Shown one piece after another: positions 28,182 to 36,093 of a stretch of 40,393 nt of DNA. The stretch's first letter is position 1, and each line of letters starts with the position of its first letter. The notes beneath the pieces were generated by a model. The model worked only from the letters and a program-made list of their open reading frames with translations, was not told the DNA's origin and did no database searches. Origin of the DNA: Actinomycetes bacterium (lineage in GTDB: Bacteria > Actinomycetota > Acidimicrobiia > Acidimicrobiales > CADCSY01). Location: the NCBI GenBank assembly GCA_025464025.1, contig JAODBP010000011.1, positions 1 through 40,393 on the forward strand, read 5' to 3'. Made by a program: the position numbers and the translations under genes.

Positions 28182-28187
28182 ACGGTA
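28182..28187 (-). promoter_or_regulatory. -10 box TACCGT before aroC
   Basis: TACCGT on the minus strand ends 8 bases before the aroC ATG, predicting an RNA start within two bases of the start codon. It separates the shikimate/efp/nusB group from the pilus genes upstream, which end at 28215. Confidence 0.4.
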
Positions 28188-28214
28188 CCGAACGCCTGGC
28201 GACACCCCGGTTTC

Positions 28215-28736
28215 TTAGAAGCTCGTCTCTTCCCCGGCGCACAGCGAGAACGGCTGGTCACCGAAGAGGAAGTTGCCGCACCGGGCCGCGACGTCCAGGT
28301 TGAGCACCCGGTAGCTGCCGGCGAACTGCTGGCCGTCCTTCACCGCCAGGTCGGCGCCGTCGAGCCGCACCTTGGCCGTCGCCTTGCCCGACGGGTCGAC
28401 GTACACGTCGGTGAGCCGCAGGCTGCTCTTCCCCGGCGCCTTGGCCGCGACGGGTGGCGCGGCCGGATCCGGCGCTCGCGGGGTCACCAGCGGCCGGAAC
28501 GGGTCCTTGGTGCCGGAGCGCACGGCGGCCGGCTCGACCGCCGTCGGAACGGTGGTCGTGGTGGTCGAGATCGCCGGTGCCGACCCGACGTCGGAGCCGC
28601 CACCACCGCCGCCGGACAGGAACCGCGGGACGACGAGGAGCAAAAGGGCGACCACGGCGCCGAGGGCCACCAGCAGGGTCAGACGACGGCGCTCGGTGGC
28701 GGGCGGTGAGGCGGAGACGAGGACCGGCTCGTTCAC
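28215..28736 (-). CDS. Putative type IV pilus alignment protein, PilP-like
   Basis: The 173-residue protein has a cytosolic N-terminus, one membrane helix at about residues 19-40 ([21 protein letters not shown]), a Gly/Ser/Thr-rich linker and a small extracytoplasmic domain. TKDPFRPL recalls the (R/K)DPF motif that precedes the PilP/GspC homology domain, and the following beta-rich stretch ([10 protein letters not shown] to LNLDV) would suit it. Two cysteines near the end (RCGNF and SLCAG) may form a disulfide. It follows pilO with a GTGA overlap, the usual place of pilP. True PilP is a lipoprotein; this one is membrane-anchored, so the call is by position and motif only. Confidence 0.6.
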   Translation of the reverse strand: MNEPVLVSASPPATERRRLTLLVALGAVVALLLLVVPRFLSGGGGGGSDVGSAPAISTTTTTVPTAVEPAAVRSGTKDPFRPLVTPRAPDPAAPPVAAKAPGKSSLRLTDVYVDPSGKATAKVRLDGADLAVKDGQQFAGSYRVLNLDVAARCGNFLFGDQPFSLCAGEETSF

Positions 28737-29365
28737 GGGACCATCGTGGGGGTCGAGGTGGGCGTGGTCGACGGCGCTGCGGTCGACGGCGCGGTGCCCA
28801 CGGGCACGGTGGTCGGCGTGGTCGAACCGGGCGCCGCCGTGGTGAACGTGCGCCCGGAGAGGGACACCGAGAGTCTGGTGGCGCCGCCCTCCTGCTCGGC
28901 GGTGAGGCCGATCGAGTCGAGCACCACCACCCGGGGCAGGGCCACCAGGGCGTCCATGAAGTCGAGGATCTGGAAGTAGCCGCCCCGGACGGTCAGCGAC
29001 AGCAGGATCTCGTTGGGCCCGCCGGTCGTCGAGACCGTCACCCGGGCCGGCGCCACGGTCTGGAACTGGACCTGGGCCTTCGCCGCCGCGGCGTTGGTGG
29101 CCAGCAGGAAGCCGTCGAGGTCGGGCGTCTCGGGCACGGCGGCGCGGACGCGGGCGGCGAGCGCCTGGAGGGCGGGGCCCTGGCGCTTGGCGTCCTTCAG
29201 CTTGGTCAGCCGGCTCTGGAGCTGGACGACCTGGTCCTGGGCCGCCGCCCGCTGGTCACGGGCCTCGGCCAGCTCGGTGCCCTTCGGCGACCAGAGGAGG
29301 GCGAACCAGGCGAGGACGACGAGGACGGTGGCACCGCCGATGAGGGCGAGGTGGCGGCGGTTCAC
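28733..29365 (-). CDS. pilO: Type IV pilus inner-membrane protein PilO
   Basis: The 210-residue bitopic protein has a short cytosolic N-terminus, a transmembrane helix at about 6-26 (ALIGGATVLVVLAWFALLW), a coiled coil (ELAEARDQRAAAQDQVVQLQ region) and a ferredoxin-like domain (EILLSLTVRGGYFQILDFMDALVALPRVV). The C-terminal 35 residues are a Thr/Pro/Ser-rich tail. PilO pairs with PilN in the alignment complex. The GTG at 29365 overlaps the pilMN stop as GTGA; the longer open frame upstream is a pilMN shadow. Confidence 0.88.
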   Translation of the reverse strand: MNRRHLALIGGATVLVVLAWFALLWSPKGTELAEARDQRAAAQDQVVQLQSRLTKLKDAKRQGPALQALAARVRAAVPETPDLDGFLLATNAAAAKAQVQFQTVAPARVTVSTTGGPNEILLSLTVRGGYFQILDFMDALVALPRVVVLDSIGLTAEQEGGATRLSVSLSGRTFTTAAPGSTTPTTVPVGTAPSTAAPSTTPTSTPTMVP

Positions 29366-31005
29366 GGCTGCGCCTCCGTGTAGGTGCCGAGCCGGTCGGA
29401 GCCCGCCGCCCCGGTGAGGGTCGCGTCGGTCGAGAACTGGACGGTCTTGTTGTCCTGGACGTCGAGCGCCGACGACGTCAGCCACGGGTTGGCCAGCGCC
29501 GGCACGGTGGCCATCCGCTGGAGCCAGTGGGCGGGGGCGACCTGGCCGAAGCCGGTGGCTTCGACCTTGACCATGCCGTCGACCCGGGAGGCGGCGAACG
29601 AGCGCATCCACACGTCCTCGGGCAGCTCGGCGGTCACGTCGCGGAGCAGGCCGGTCCAGGCCACGTCGCCCCGGAGCGCGCCGGCCACCGTCTGGCTCCC
29701 GGCGGTGATGTCGGACTGGACGGCCTCGACGTCGTGGAGGGCCGCGACCTCGGTGGTCAGCGCAGCAGCGCGGTCCTCGGCCCGATGGGCGTCGGCCCGG
29801 ACGTCGTGCACCTGCATGCCCCGCAGGAAGGTGAGGGCGAGGAGGGCGACGGCGAGGCCGGCGACCCCGCCGCCGGCGAGCACGAGCTGGCGCCGTTCGG
29901 CCCGCTCGGCGGTGACCGAGGAGGGCAGGAGGCTGATCCCCCCGGCATCGATGCGACCGGGCTCGGCGGAGAGGGCGAGGCCGATGGCGACGGCGAAGAG
30001 GTCGGCCGAGCCGGCCACCAGGGCGGCGTCGAGCGGGACCTTGCCGAGGTCGAGACCGGCGTACGGGTCGCCGTCGACGACGTGCACGCCGAGCTGGTCC
30101 TGGAGGACGGTCCGCAGGGCGAGCAGCCGGCCGGCACCGCCGGAGACGACCACCCGTTGGAGGTCGCCGTGCCCGACCTGGGCCAGGTGGAAGTCGAGCG
30201 AGCCGGCCACCTCGTTGGCGAGGGGCAGCAGCGAGTCCCGCGCCGTCTGGTCGACGTGGGGCTGGTCGGGGGCGTAGGTGGGGTCGTCGTAGCCCCGCTT
30301 GAGGGCCTCGGCGTCGTCGGACTCGATCCCGAGGTCGAGGGCCAGGGCCTCGGTCACCGCCGCGCCGCCGCTGGCCAGGGTCCGCACGAAGCGGGGCAGC
30401 CCGCCCTCGTGGACGACGACGTTGGTGACGCCGGCACCCGAGCCGATGATCACCTCGTGCCCGATGCTGTCGGCACCCGGCACGTGGAGCGCCCGGATGA
30501 GGGCGAACGGGATCAGGTCGATGCGGGTGGCGCTGAGACCGGCCCCGTCGAGCGCGGCGAGCAGCGAGCGCAGCATGTCGCGGTGGGCGGCCACGAGGAG
30601 CACCCGGACGAGCGGCTGGCCGTGCTCGCCGGTGACGTGCTCGACGACCTGGTAATCGAGCTCGGCCTCCTCGACCGGGATCGGGATGAGGTCCTGCACC
30701 TGGTAGGGCAGGGAGGACCGCAGCTCGTCGTCGGGCAGGAGCGGCAGGTCGGTCATGCGAGCGACGACGCGTGAGTTGGCCACGCCGACCACCACGGAGC
30801 GGCTGGCGAAGCCGGCCTCCCGCCACAGCCGGCGGAGGGCGCTCGAGACGGCGGCCGGGTCCATGACCTCACCGGCCACGACGGCACCGGGCACGAGGCC
30901 GACCTGGCCCATGCGCCGGACGGTCGGGCGCCCCCGTCCGAACGACAGCTCGACGGCCCGGACGGCGTTCGTCCCGATGTCGAGGCCGATCACGTTCGAT
31001 CCCAT
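29362..31005 (-). CDS. pilMN: Fused type IV pilus proteins PilM-PilN
   Basis: This 547-residue protein joins two pilus alignment subunits. Residues 1-350 are PilM, an actin-like ATPase (VIGLDIGTNAVRAVEL, LPYQVQDLIPIPVEEAELDY, VVVSGGAGRL, DPYAGLDLG). Residues 355-547 are PilN, opening with ISLLP (357-361), the equivalent of the INLLP peptide by which separate PilN docks onto PilM. A membrane helix follows at 375-395, then coiled coil and a ferredoxin-like domain. No stop or frameshift lies between. ATG at 31005 or GTG at 31008 can start it. The 60-base gap to pilD holds a short hairpin. Confidence 0.9.
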   Translation of the reverse strand: MGSNVIGLDIGTNAVRAVELSFGRGRPTVRRMGQVGLVPGAVVAGEVMDPAAVSSALRRLWREAGFASRSVVVGVANSRVVARMTDLPLLPDDELRSSLPYQVQDLIPIPVEEAELDYQVVEHVTGEHGQPLVRVLLVAAHRDMLRSLLAALDGAGLSATRIDLIPFALIRALHVPGADSIGHEVIIGSGAGVTNVVVHEGGLPRFVRTLASGGAAVTEALALDLGIESDDAEALKRGYDDPTYAPDQPHVDQTARDSLLPLANEVAGSLDFHLAQVGHGDLQRVVVSGGAGRLLALRTVLQDQLGVHVVDGDPYAGLDLGKVPLDAALVAGSADLFAVAIGLALSAEPGRIDAGGISLLPSSVTAERAERRQLVLAGGGVAGLAVALLALTFLRGMQVHDVRADAHRAEDRAAALTTEVAALHDVEAVQSDITAGSQTVAGALRGDVAWTGLLRDVTAELPEDVWMRSFAASRVDGMVKVEATGFGQVAPAHWLQRMATVPALANPWLTSSALDVQDNKTVQFSTDATLTGAAGSDRLGTYTEAQP

Positions 31006-31051
31006 CACCCAGGGTGCTTCGGCACGTCGCGAGGTGGACTGAAGGGACAGT

Positions 31052-31068
31052 TCGGACGACTCGTCCGA
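31052..31068 (-). other. Short hairpin after pilD
   Basis: TCGGACGA and TCGTCCGA form an 8-bp inverted repeat with a one-base centre, directly after the pilD stop and before pilMN. There is no U-tract. It may protect or process the message between the two genes. Confidence 0.35.
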
Positions 31069-31839
31069 TCAGCCCCCGTACCAGTCGAGGAGAGGCGAAC
31101 CGACCAGGATCGCGACCACCGCTCCGGCGGCCAGGAACGGCGCGAACGGGATGTGGTCCTTGCGGGTCCGCAGGCCGGTGGCGAGCAGCAGGATGCCGCC
31201 GACCGAACCCAGCAGGAACCCGAGGAACAGGCCCAGGAACACGTGGCCGAGGTCGAGGAAGCCGAGCCAGGCGCCGAGCACGCCGGCCAGCTTCACGTCA
31301 CCCATGCCCATCCCCCGGGGCGTCACCAGGTTGATCACCAGCAGGACGCCGAAGCCGATGGCGCCACCCACCGCCGCCGTGCCGAGGTCGTGCCACCGGT
31401 CGTCGACGGCCGCGGCCAGGACGAGGAGCGGGATGCCGAGGGCGAGCGTGGCCAGGAGGATGCGGTTCGGCACCAGGAACAGCTCGAGGTCGACGGCCGA
31501 CACGGCGATCAGGGCGGCGACCAGGACCAGGTAGGCGGGCACCGACCAGTCGGCGCCGAAGCGGGCCCCCACGGCGGCGAAGGCCGCACCGGTCAGGAGC
31601 TCGACGGCCGGATACCGGGCCGAGATGGGCGCGTCGCACGTGCGGCACCGGCCCCGGAGCAGGAGCCAGGAGACGACGGGGATGTTGTCGCGCTCGGCCA
31701 GCGTCGTGCCGCACCCCGGGCAGCGCGAGCGGGGGCGCACCACGGACTCGTGCCGAGGCACGCGGTGGATCACCACGTTGAGGAACGAGCCGACCAGCAG
31801 GCCCAAGAGCCCGCAGCCGGCGGCAACGAGCACCGTCAC
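31069..31839 (-). CDS. pilD: Prepilin peptidase / N-methyltransferase
   Basis: This membrane aspartic protease cleaves and methylates prepilins. The 256-residue protein has an N-terminal GSFLNVVIHRVPR helix end and a cytosolic zinc-type domain with two CxxC pairs (CPGC and CRTC), associated with methyltransferase function. The catalytic aspartates lie in SAVDLELFLVPNRI and the GMGMGDVKLAGVLGAWLG motif (GxGD). About seven hydrophobic helices follow. The start is GTG at 31839 (a second GTG two codons on). It lies between pilA and pilMN, facing its substrate gene. Confidence 0.95.
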   Translation of the reverse strand: MTVLVAAGCGLLGLLVGSFLNVVIHRVPRHESVVRPRSRCPGCGTTLAERDNIPVVSWLLLRGRCRTCDAPISARYPAVELLTGAAFAAVGARFGADWSVPAYLVLVAALIAVSAVDLELFLVPNRILLATLALGIPLLVLAAAVDDRWHDLGTAAVGGAIGFGVLLVINLVTPRGMGMGDVKLAGVLGAWLGFLDLGHVFLGLFLGFLLGSVGGILLLATGLRTRKDHIPFAPFLAAGAVVAILVGSPLLDWYGG

Positions 31840-31869
31840 GCCGGCCTGTGTACCCGAACGGGAGCGCGA

Positions 31870-31897
31870 AGCAGCCGGGCCCGAGGGCCCGGCTGCT
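31870..31897 (-). terminator. Strong hairpin downstream of pilA
   Basis: A 13-bp perfect stem (31870-31882 with 31885-31897; GCAGCCGGGCCC and its complement) with a two-base centre lies between the pilin stop and pilD. There is no clear U-tract. It most likely works as a partial terminator or RNA-stabilising hairpin, so pilin is made in excess over the downstream genes. Confidence 0.55.
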
Positions 31898-31929
31898 CGA
31901 TGTACGGGTGCTGCAAGGAGGTCAGCGAC

Positions 31930-32436
31930 CTACCACTTGGTGGCGGTGGTCTCCGTGAGGGTGTCGCAGTCGGCCTTGGCCGTCGCACCGGTGCCGGCGC
32001 TCTTGCAGTAGGTCACGGCGCCGTCCTTGTTGGCGGCGACGGAGAAGGCGGTGCCCGAGGCGCTGACCTTCTCGAGGACGATGCTGGAGCCGTCGCTCGG
32101 GACGAGGATGCCGATCTTGCTCGTGCTGGCGTTGGCGATGACGTCGAAGGACAGCGAGCCCTCGGCGGCGATCAGGTCGGCACTGTCGATGGCGACGGGC
32201 GTGGCCGAGTTGTCGAGGAAGTAGCCGGCGTTGTCGGTGGCCAGGGTCTTGGCCGCCGTGAGCGCGTTGCGCAGGTCGCTCTGGGCGGCCCGGTCGCGAG
32301 CACGGTTCTGCACGCCGAGGAAGGTCGGGATGGCGATGGCGATGAGGATGGCGATGATCAGGACCACGACCATCAGCTCGATGAGCGTGAAGCCGTCCTC
32401 GTCGTCGTGGAGCCGGTTGTGCAGCGTGGAGAGCAT
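31930..32436 (-). CDS. pilA: Type IV major pilin (PilA-like prepilin)
   Basis: The 168-residue prepilin has a 15-residue charged leader (MLSTLHNRLHDDEDG) cut before Phe16 of FTLIELMVVVLIIAILIAIA, with Glu at mature position 5. The hydrophobic N-helix continues into PTFLGVQNRARDRAAQSDLRNAL, typical of actinobacterial and deltaproteobacterial pilins. The C-terminal half is a beta-rich head with Cys pair in YCKSAG and ADCDTL, likely a disulfide loop. The ATG at 32436 has AGGAGG eight bases upstream; a longer frame exists but lacks this. It is the first gene of the pilus cluster. Confidence 0.93.
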   Translation of the reverse strand: MLSTLHNRLHDDEDGFTLIELMVVVLIIAILIAIAIPTFLGVQNRARDRAAQSDLRNALTAAKTLATDNAGYFLDNSATPVAIDSADLIAAEGSLSFDVIANASTSKIGILVPSDGSSIVLEKVSASGTAFSVAANKDGAVTYCKSAGTGATAKADCDTLTETTATKW

Positions 32437-32580
32437 GTGGGTTCCTCCTGTGAACGGGGATGAGATGCGAGTCCGTCTCACCGGGAGCACCTGCTCGCAC
32501 CGACATCTACGGCGCGTACCGCCCACCCCTTGAGAAAGTTCCTGAACCGGATTTTCCCCACCCTCGATCGAATACCTGAC

Positions 32581-32608
32581 TTGCTACATCAGAATTAGCG
32601 AGTATCAT
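32581..32608 (+). promoter_or_regulatory. Promoter TTGCTA-16-TATCAT for the cysteine leader and cdo
   Basis: TTGCTA (32581-32586) and TATCAT (32603-32608) are 16 bases apart in the most AT-rich stretch of the window. Transcription would start at 32615-32616, on the GTG of the short cysteine-rich frame. The 250-base divergent gap between pilA and cdo otherwise contains only the leader frame and the pilA 5' region. Confidence 0.6.
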
Positions 32609-32615
32609 CTCCCTC

Positions 32616-32651
32616 GTGCCCACCCGCTCCTGTTGTCGCTGCTGCGCCTGA
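32616..32651 (+). CDS. Polycysteine leader peptide MPTRSCCRCCA
   Basis: GTG at 32616 opens an 11-codon frame ending TGA at 32649-32651. Four of its codons are cysteine, in two pairs (TGT TGT, then TGC TGC). The predicted RNA start coincides with the GTG, so it would be translated without a leader. It lies 40 bases before the cysteine dioxygenase ATG. Leaderless polycysteine frames acting as cysteine-responsive attenuators are described in mycobacteria. GCTCC (32626-32630), just before the Cys codons, can pair with GGAGC (32682-32686), the dioxygenase ribosome site. The gene call is strong by composition and position; the mechanism is inferred. Confidence 0.75.
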   Translation: MPTRSCCRCCA

Positions 32652-32691
32652 CGCCACCCGTCCGCCCGCACCGACCCTCCTGGAGCCCCCG

Positions 32692-33267
32692 ATGTCACTC
32701 TCCGCCCTCTCCTACGCCTCCCCCTCCCTCTCCCCCGCACCGACCGCCACCGGCCCCCGCCGTCCCGAGCCGCTCGAGCCCGACCTCCTCCACGACATCG
32801 CCGCCGGCATCGCCACGGCGACCACGTTGTGGGAGCCGCTCGTGGCCCACGACCCGGCCGAACGCCGACCCGTCCGCCTCCTCGCCACCGAGCGCTACGA
32901 GGTGTGGGTCATCGGCTGGATGCCGGGCCAGCGCGCCGACCTGCACGACCACGGCGACGCCGCCGGGGCCGTGCTGGTGGTCGACGGCACGCTCACCGAG
33001 CACACCGTGACCGCTGAGGGCGTGCGCACCACGTCGCTCCCAGCCGGCACGGCCCGGGACCTCGCCGTCGGGCTGGTGCACGAGGTCCGCAACGACCACG
33101 ATGGTCCGGCGACGAGCATCCACGTCTACTCCCCGCCGCTGGAGACCATGACCCGCTACGACGGCGAGTCCCTCGCCCCCACCGTCACCGAGCTGGTCCG
33201 CGCCGAGGCGCCGGCCATCGTCGCCTCGGCCGACTCGGTGCTGCACCACCCGTCCGTCCGTGGCTGA
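32692..33267 (+). CDS. cdo: Cysteine dioxygenase
   Basis: This mononuclear iron enzyme oxidises cysteine to cysteine sulfinate. In the 191-residue cupin, the iron ligands are H85 and H87 in LHDHGDAAG and H130 in GLVHEVRN. S142, H144 and Y146 in SIHVYSPPL match the conserved Ser-His-Tyr triad of the family. The first 25 residues are a Ser/Pro-rich extension. The ATG at 32692 has GGAG six bases upstream. It overlaps the rhodanese gene by eight bases, so the two are coupled. It lies behind a cysteine-coding leader peptide, which strengthens the assignment. Confidence 0.93.
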   Translation: MSLSALSYASPSLSPAPTATGPRRPEPLEPDLLHDIAAGIATATTLWEPLVAHDPAERRPVRLLATERYEVWVIGWMPGQRADLHDHGDAAGAVLVVDGTLTEHTVTAEGVRTTSLPAGTARDLAVGLVHEVRNDHDGPATSIHVYSPPLETMTRYDGESLAPTVTELVRAEAPAIVASADSVLHHPSVRG

Positions 33268-33625
33268 GGTCGACCGCCTCCTCGAGGAGGCCCGGGCCGC
33301 CATCGAGCCGCGCGTCACCGTCGACCAGCTCGACGACGTGGTGGCCGGCGGTGGGCTCGTCGTCGACATCCGGCCCGTGGAGCTCCGCCAGCGCGACGGC
33401 GAGCTGCCCGGCGCGGTCGTCGTCGATCGCAACGTCCTCGAGTGGCGGCTCGACCCGACGAGCGACCACCGCATCCCCGAGGTCACGGGCCTCGACCAGC
33501 AGGTCGTGCTGGTCTGCAACGAGGGCTACGCCACCAGCCTGGCCGCCGCCACGTTGCGCCAGCTCGGCCTCGTGCGGGCCACCGACCTCGTCGGCGGCTA
33601 CCAGGCCTGGCTCAGCCGGCGCTGA
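33260..33625 (+). CDS. Rhodanese-like sulfurtransferase
   Basis: The 121-residue single-domain protein has VVDIRPVELRQRDGELPGAVVVDRNVLEW and the active-site loop VCNEGYATSLAA with C86, then DLVGGYQAWL. It would carry persulfide sulfur. The GTG start lies inside the end of cdo. Pairing of cysteine dioxygenase with a rhodanese is common in actinomycetes and suggests joint handling of cysteine-derived sulfur or sulfite. Confidence 0.9.
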   Translation: MAEVDRLLEEARAAIEPRVTVDQLDDVVAGGGLVVDIRPVELRQRDGELPGAVVVDRNVLEWRLDPTSDHRIPEVTGLDQQVVLVCNEGYATSLAAATLRQLGLVRATDLVGGYQAWLSRR

Positions 33626-33670
33626 CCCATCGCCACCGGCACCGGGCCGGAGGCGCAAAGATCGGGGGGC

Positions 33671-34093
33671 ATGCGCACCGCGATCAGGGCCGTCCTCCTC
33701 CTGGCGGCCGGCCTCCTGGTCGCCGGCTGCGGCAGCCAGCGGACGACGGCGGCACCGTGGAACCTGCGGGGCCCGGCATCCGGCGCCGTGCTCCGGCTCG
33801 AGGTCGGCGTCGGGAGCAGCACCTGCGACGAGCTGGACGGCATCTCCGTCCGGGAGGAGGCCGACGAGGTGCGCGTCACGGCGACCGTGCGGCGCACCAA
33901 CGAGCGCGACTGCACGGCCGACTACCTCACCGTCGACCGCGACGTGCAGCTCCAGGCGCCGCTCGGCACCCGCCGCCTCAGCGGCTGCCGCCCCGATGGC
34001 CCGCTCACCGTCGGCAAGGTGTTCGGCGGCGAGGAGACCGAGTCGACCTGCTTCGAGACGGTGCGCGTCGTCGGGCCTGTCGGGTCGAGCTGA
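33671..34093 (+). CDS. Hypothetical lipoprotein, 140 aa
   Basis: The N-terminus MRTAIRAVLLLAAGLLVAGC is a clear lipoprotein signal with the lipid-bearing Cys at position 20. The mature part is small and contains four further cysteines (STCDELD, RDCTADY, LSGCRPDG, ESTCFET), which could make two disulfides. I do not recognise a family. It converges on the GGDEF-EAL gene, whose stop is three bases from its own, so no terminator fits between them. Confidence 0.75.
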   Translation: MRTAIRAVLLLAAGLLVAGCGSQRTTAAPWNLRGPASGAVLRLEVGVGSSTCDELDGISVREEADEVRVTATVRRTNERDCTADYLTVDRDVQLQAPLGTRRLSGCRPDGPLTVGKVFGGEETESTCFETVRVVGPVGSS

Positions 34094-34096
34094 CCT

Positions 34097-36052
34097 CTAG
34101 GCCGGCGTCTCGGCCCGGGCTCCGAGCCACGCGGTCGCCACCGGGCCGGGCATCGGCGGGCTGAGCAGGAGCCCCTGGAGCAGGTCGCACCCCAGCCCCT
34201 CGAGGAGGTCCCACTGGGCCTGGGTCTCGACGCCTTCGGCCGTCACGCCGATCTCGAGGCTGCGGGCCAGCTGGACCACCGATTGCACGATGGCGGCGTC
34301 GACCGCGTCGTCGGCCATCGAGGAGACGAAGCCACGATCGATCTTCAGCCGGTGCGGCCGGAGCCGCTTCAGGTTGGTGAGCGACGAGAAGCCGGTGCCG
34401 AAGTCGTCGAGGGCGATGCCGACACCCATGTCGCGGAGCTGGTTCACCAGGTGGACGGCCCGATCGGGTGAAGCCAGCACCGCGGTCTCGGTGACCTCGA
34501 GCTCGAGGTTGGCCGGCGGCAGGTCGTGCTCGACCAGGACCCCGCGGACCTCGTCGACGATCGTGCCGTCCCGCAGGTCGCGGGCCGAGAGGTTGACGGA
34601 CACGGCCACGTCGAGCCCGGCGTGGTGCCAGGCGGCGCCCTGCTCGGCGGCGAGGCCGAGCACGTGGCGGGTCAGGCGGTGGATGAGGCCGCTCTGCTCG
34701 GCCAGCGGGATGAACGAGTCGGGCTCGAGCAGGCCCAGCGTCGGGTGGTGCCAGCGGACGAGCGCCTCCATCGACACGACCCGGCCCGCCGCCGTGGCCA
34801 CCGGCTGGAAGTGGACGACGACCTGCTCGTCCTCGTCGGCCAGCGCCCGCCGCAGCTCGGCGGCCAGGCCGAGGCGCGACGGCGTGTGGGAGTCGAGGTC
34901 GACGCTGTAGAAGGAGAACTGGGCGCCGGTGTCCTTCGCCGCGTACATGGCGATGTCGGCGTGCTGGAGGAGCGCCTCGGCCGAGCCGGCGTCGAGCGGG
35001 TAGAGGGCCACGCCGATGCTGGCCTCGACGGCGATGTCGACGCCGTCGATCACCATGGGCTCCAGGAGCGCCCCGGTGATCCGGTCGAGCACGTCGACGA
35101 GGTCCTCCCTCGCCACGACGTCGTGGACGACGATGGCGAACTCGTCGCCCCCCAGCCGGGCGACCACGTCCTCGGCCCGCGTCCCGGCGGTGAGGCGCCG
35201 GGCCACGTGGCGGAGGAGGTCGTCGCCGGCGCGGTGGCCGAGCGTGTCGTTCACGTCCTTGAAGCCGTCGAGGTCGATGAGGAGCAAGCCGACGAGGCTG
35301 CCGTCGCGGTCGGCGCCCACGATGGCATCGCGCAGCCGGCCATCGAGGCGGGTCCGGTTGGGCAGTCCGGTGAGGGTGTCGTGGTGGGCGAGGTGCTCGT
35401 TCTCCTGGGCCTGGTTGCGCAGCCGGCGCGACGTCGACAGCACGATCGGCACGAGCACGAGCCACAGCGCGGCGAGCCCACCGGCCAGGAGCCGGCGGAG
35501 GTGGGCGACGTCGGCGTCGACCTGCGAGATGAACACGGAGTCGAGGCCGGACACGACGATCACCCCAGCCGGGGCGCTCCTCACACCACCGAACCGGATG
35601 GGCACCTCGGCCTCGACCAGCCGACCCTTCCAGAGGGGGTAGGTGTAGCTCTTGTCGCCGTGGACGATGTCGGTGCTGGTGGTGCCGGCCAGCGCAGCGG
35701 CGATCGCCCCGCTCGTGGGCACGGTGGCCGGTGCGCCCACGTAGTTGGCGAAGATCACGCGGCCATCGGGCGCCACCGCGATCATGCGCACCTGCGACGA
35801 CTGGACCGAGAGGTTCTCGAGGAACGTCCTCGTCTGGCGCTCCCGCTGCGCGTCCATCCGAACGCCGGGGGCGAAGTCCTCGGCCCGGAACAGCACCGTG
35901 CCTCCGAGCCGGACGATCGACCCGGTGGTCTTGCCGTAGAGCTGGGTGCTCCGGTGCTCGATCTGGTGGCGCGACGCCGTGCTCAGCAGCCAGCCCAGCA
36001 CCAGGATCGGCACCAGGCTGGCTACGGCGAACTTCAGGGTGAGCCGGGACAT
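34097..36052 (-). CDS. Membrane-bound GGDEF-EAL cyclic-di-GMP enzyme
   Basis: The 651-residue protein has a membrane helix at about 7-25, an extracytoplasmic sensor of about 160 residues (dCACHE-like, unassigned), a second helix at 188-206, then GGDEF and EAL domains. The GGDEF site (301-305) is intact with an RAED I-site at 292-295, five residues upstream. The EAL domain keeps EAL (429-431), NLSARDL, ELEVTET, DDFGTGFSS, KIDRGFV and AEGVET. Both synthesis and breakdown of cyclic-di-GMP look possible. The ATG at 36052 directly follows AGGGAGG. No partner gene is obvious; type IV pili, common c-di-GMP targets, lie about 1.7 kb away. Confidence 0.93.
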   Translation of the reverse strand: MSRLTLKFAVASLVPILVLGWLLSTASRHQIEHRSTQLYGKTTGSIVRLGGTVLFRAEDFAPGVRMDAQRERQTRTFLENLSVQSSQVRMIAVAPDGRVIFANYVGAPATVPTSGAIAAALAGTTSTDIVHGDKSYTYPLWKGRLVEAEVPIRFGGVRSAPAGVIVVSGLDSVFISQVDADVAHLRRLLAGGLAALWLVLVPIVLSTSRRLRNQAQENEHLAHHDTLTGLPNRTRLDGRLRDAIVGADRDGSLVGLLLIDLDGFKDVNDTLGHRAGDDLLRHVARRLTAGTRAEDVVARLGGDEFAIVVHDVVAREDLVDVLDRITGALLEPMVIDGVDIAVEASIGVALYPLDAGSAEALLQHADIAMYAAKDTGAQFSFYSVDLDSHTPSRLGLAAELRRALADEDEQVVVHFQPVATAAGRVVSMEALVRWHHPTLGLLEPDSFIPLAEQSGLIHRLTRHVLGLAAEQGAAWHHAGLDVAVSVNLSARDLRDGTIVDEVRGVLVEHDLPPANLELEVTETAVLASPDRAVHLVNQLRDMGVGIALDDFGTGFSSLTNLKRLRPHRLKIDRGFVSSMADDAVDAAIVQSVVQLARSLEIGVTAEGVETQAQWDLLEGLGCDLLQGLLLSPPMPGPVATAWLGARAETPA

Positions 36053-36093
36053 CCTCCCTGATTGTGACGGAGCGGCGGCTCCGATGCGTACCG

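Noticed and set aside
32437..32526. A 30-residue N-terminal extension of the pilin
   Set aside because: The ATG at 32436 has a perfect AGGAGG site and gives a normal short prepilin leader.
34526..36061. 511-codon plus-strand frame antisense to the GGDEF-EAL gene
   Set aside because: The opposite strand carries a full set of GGDEF and EAL motifs; this frame has none.
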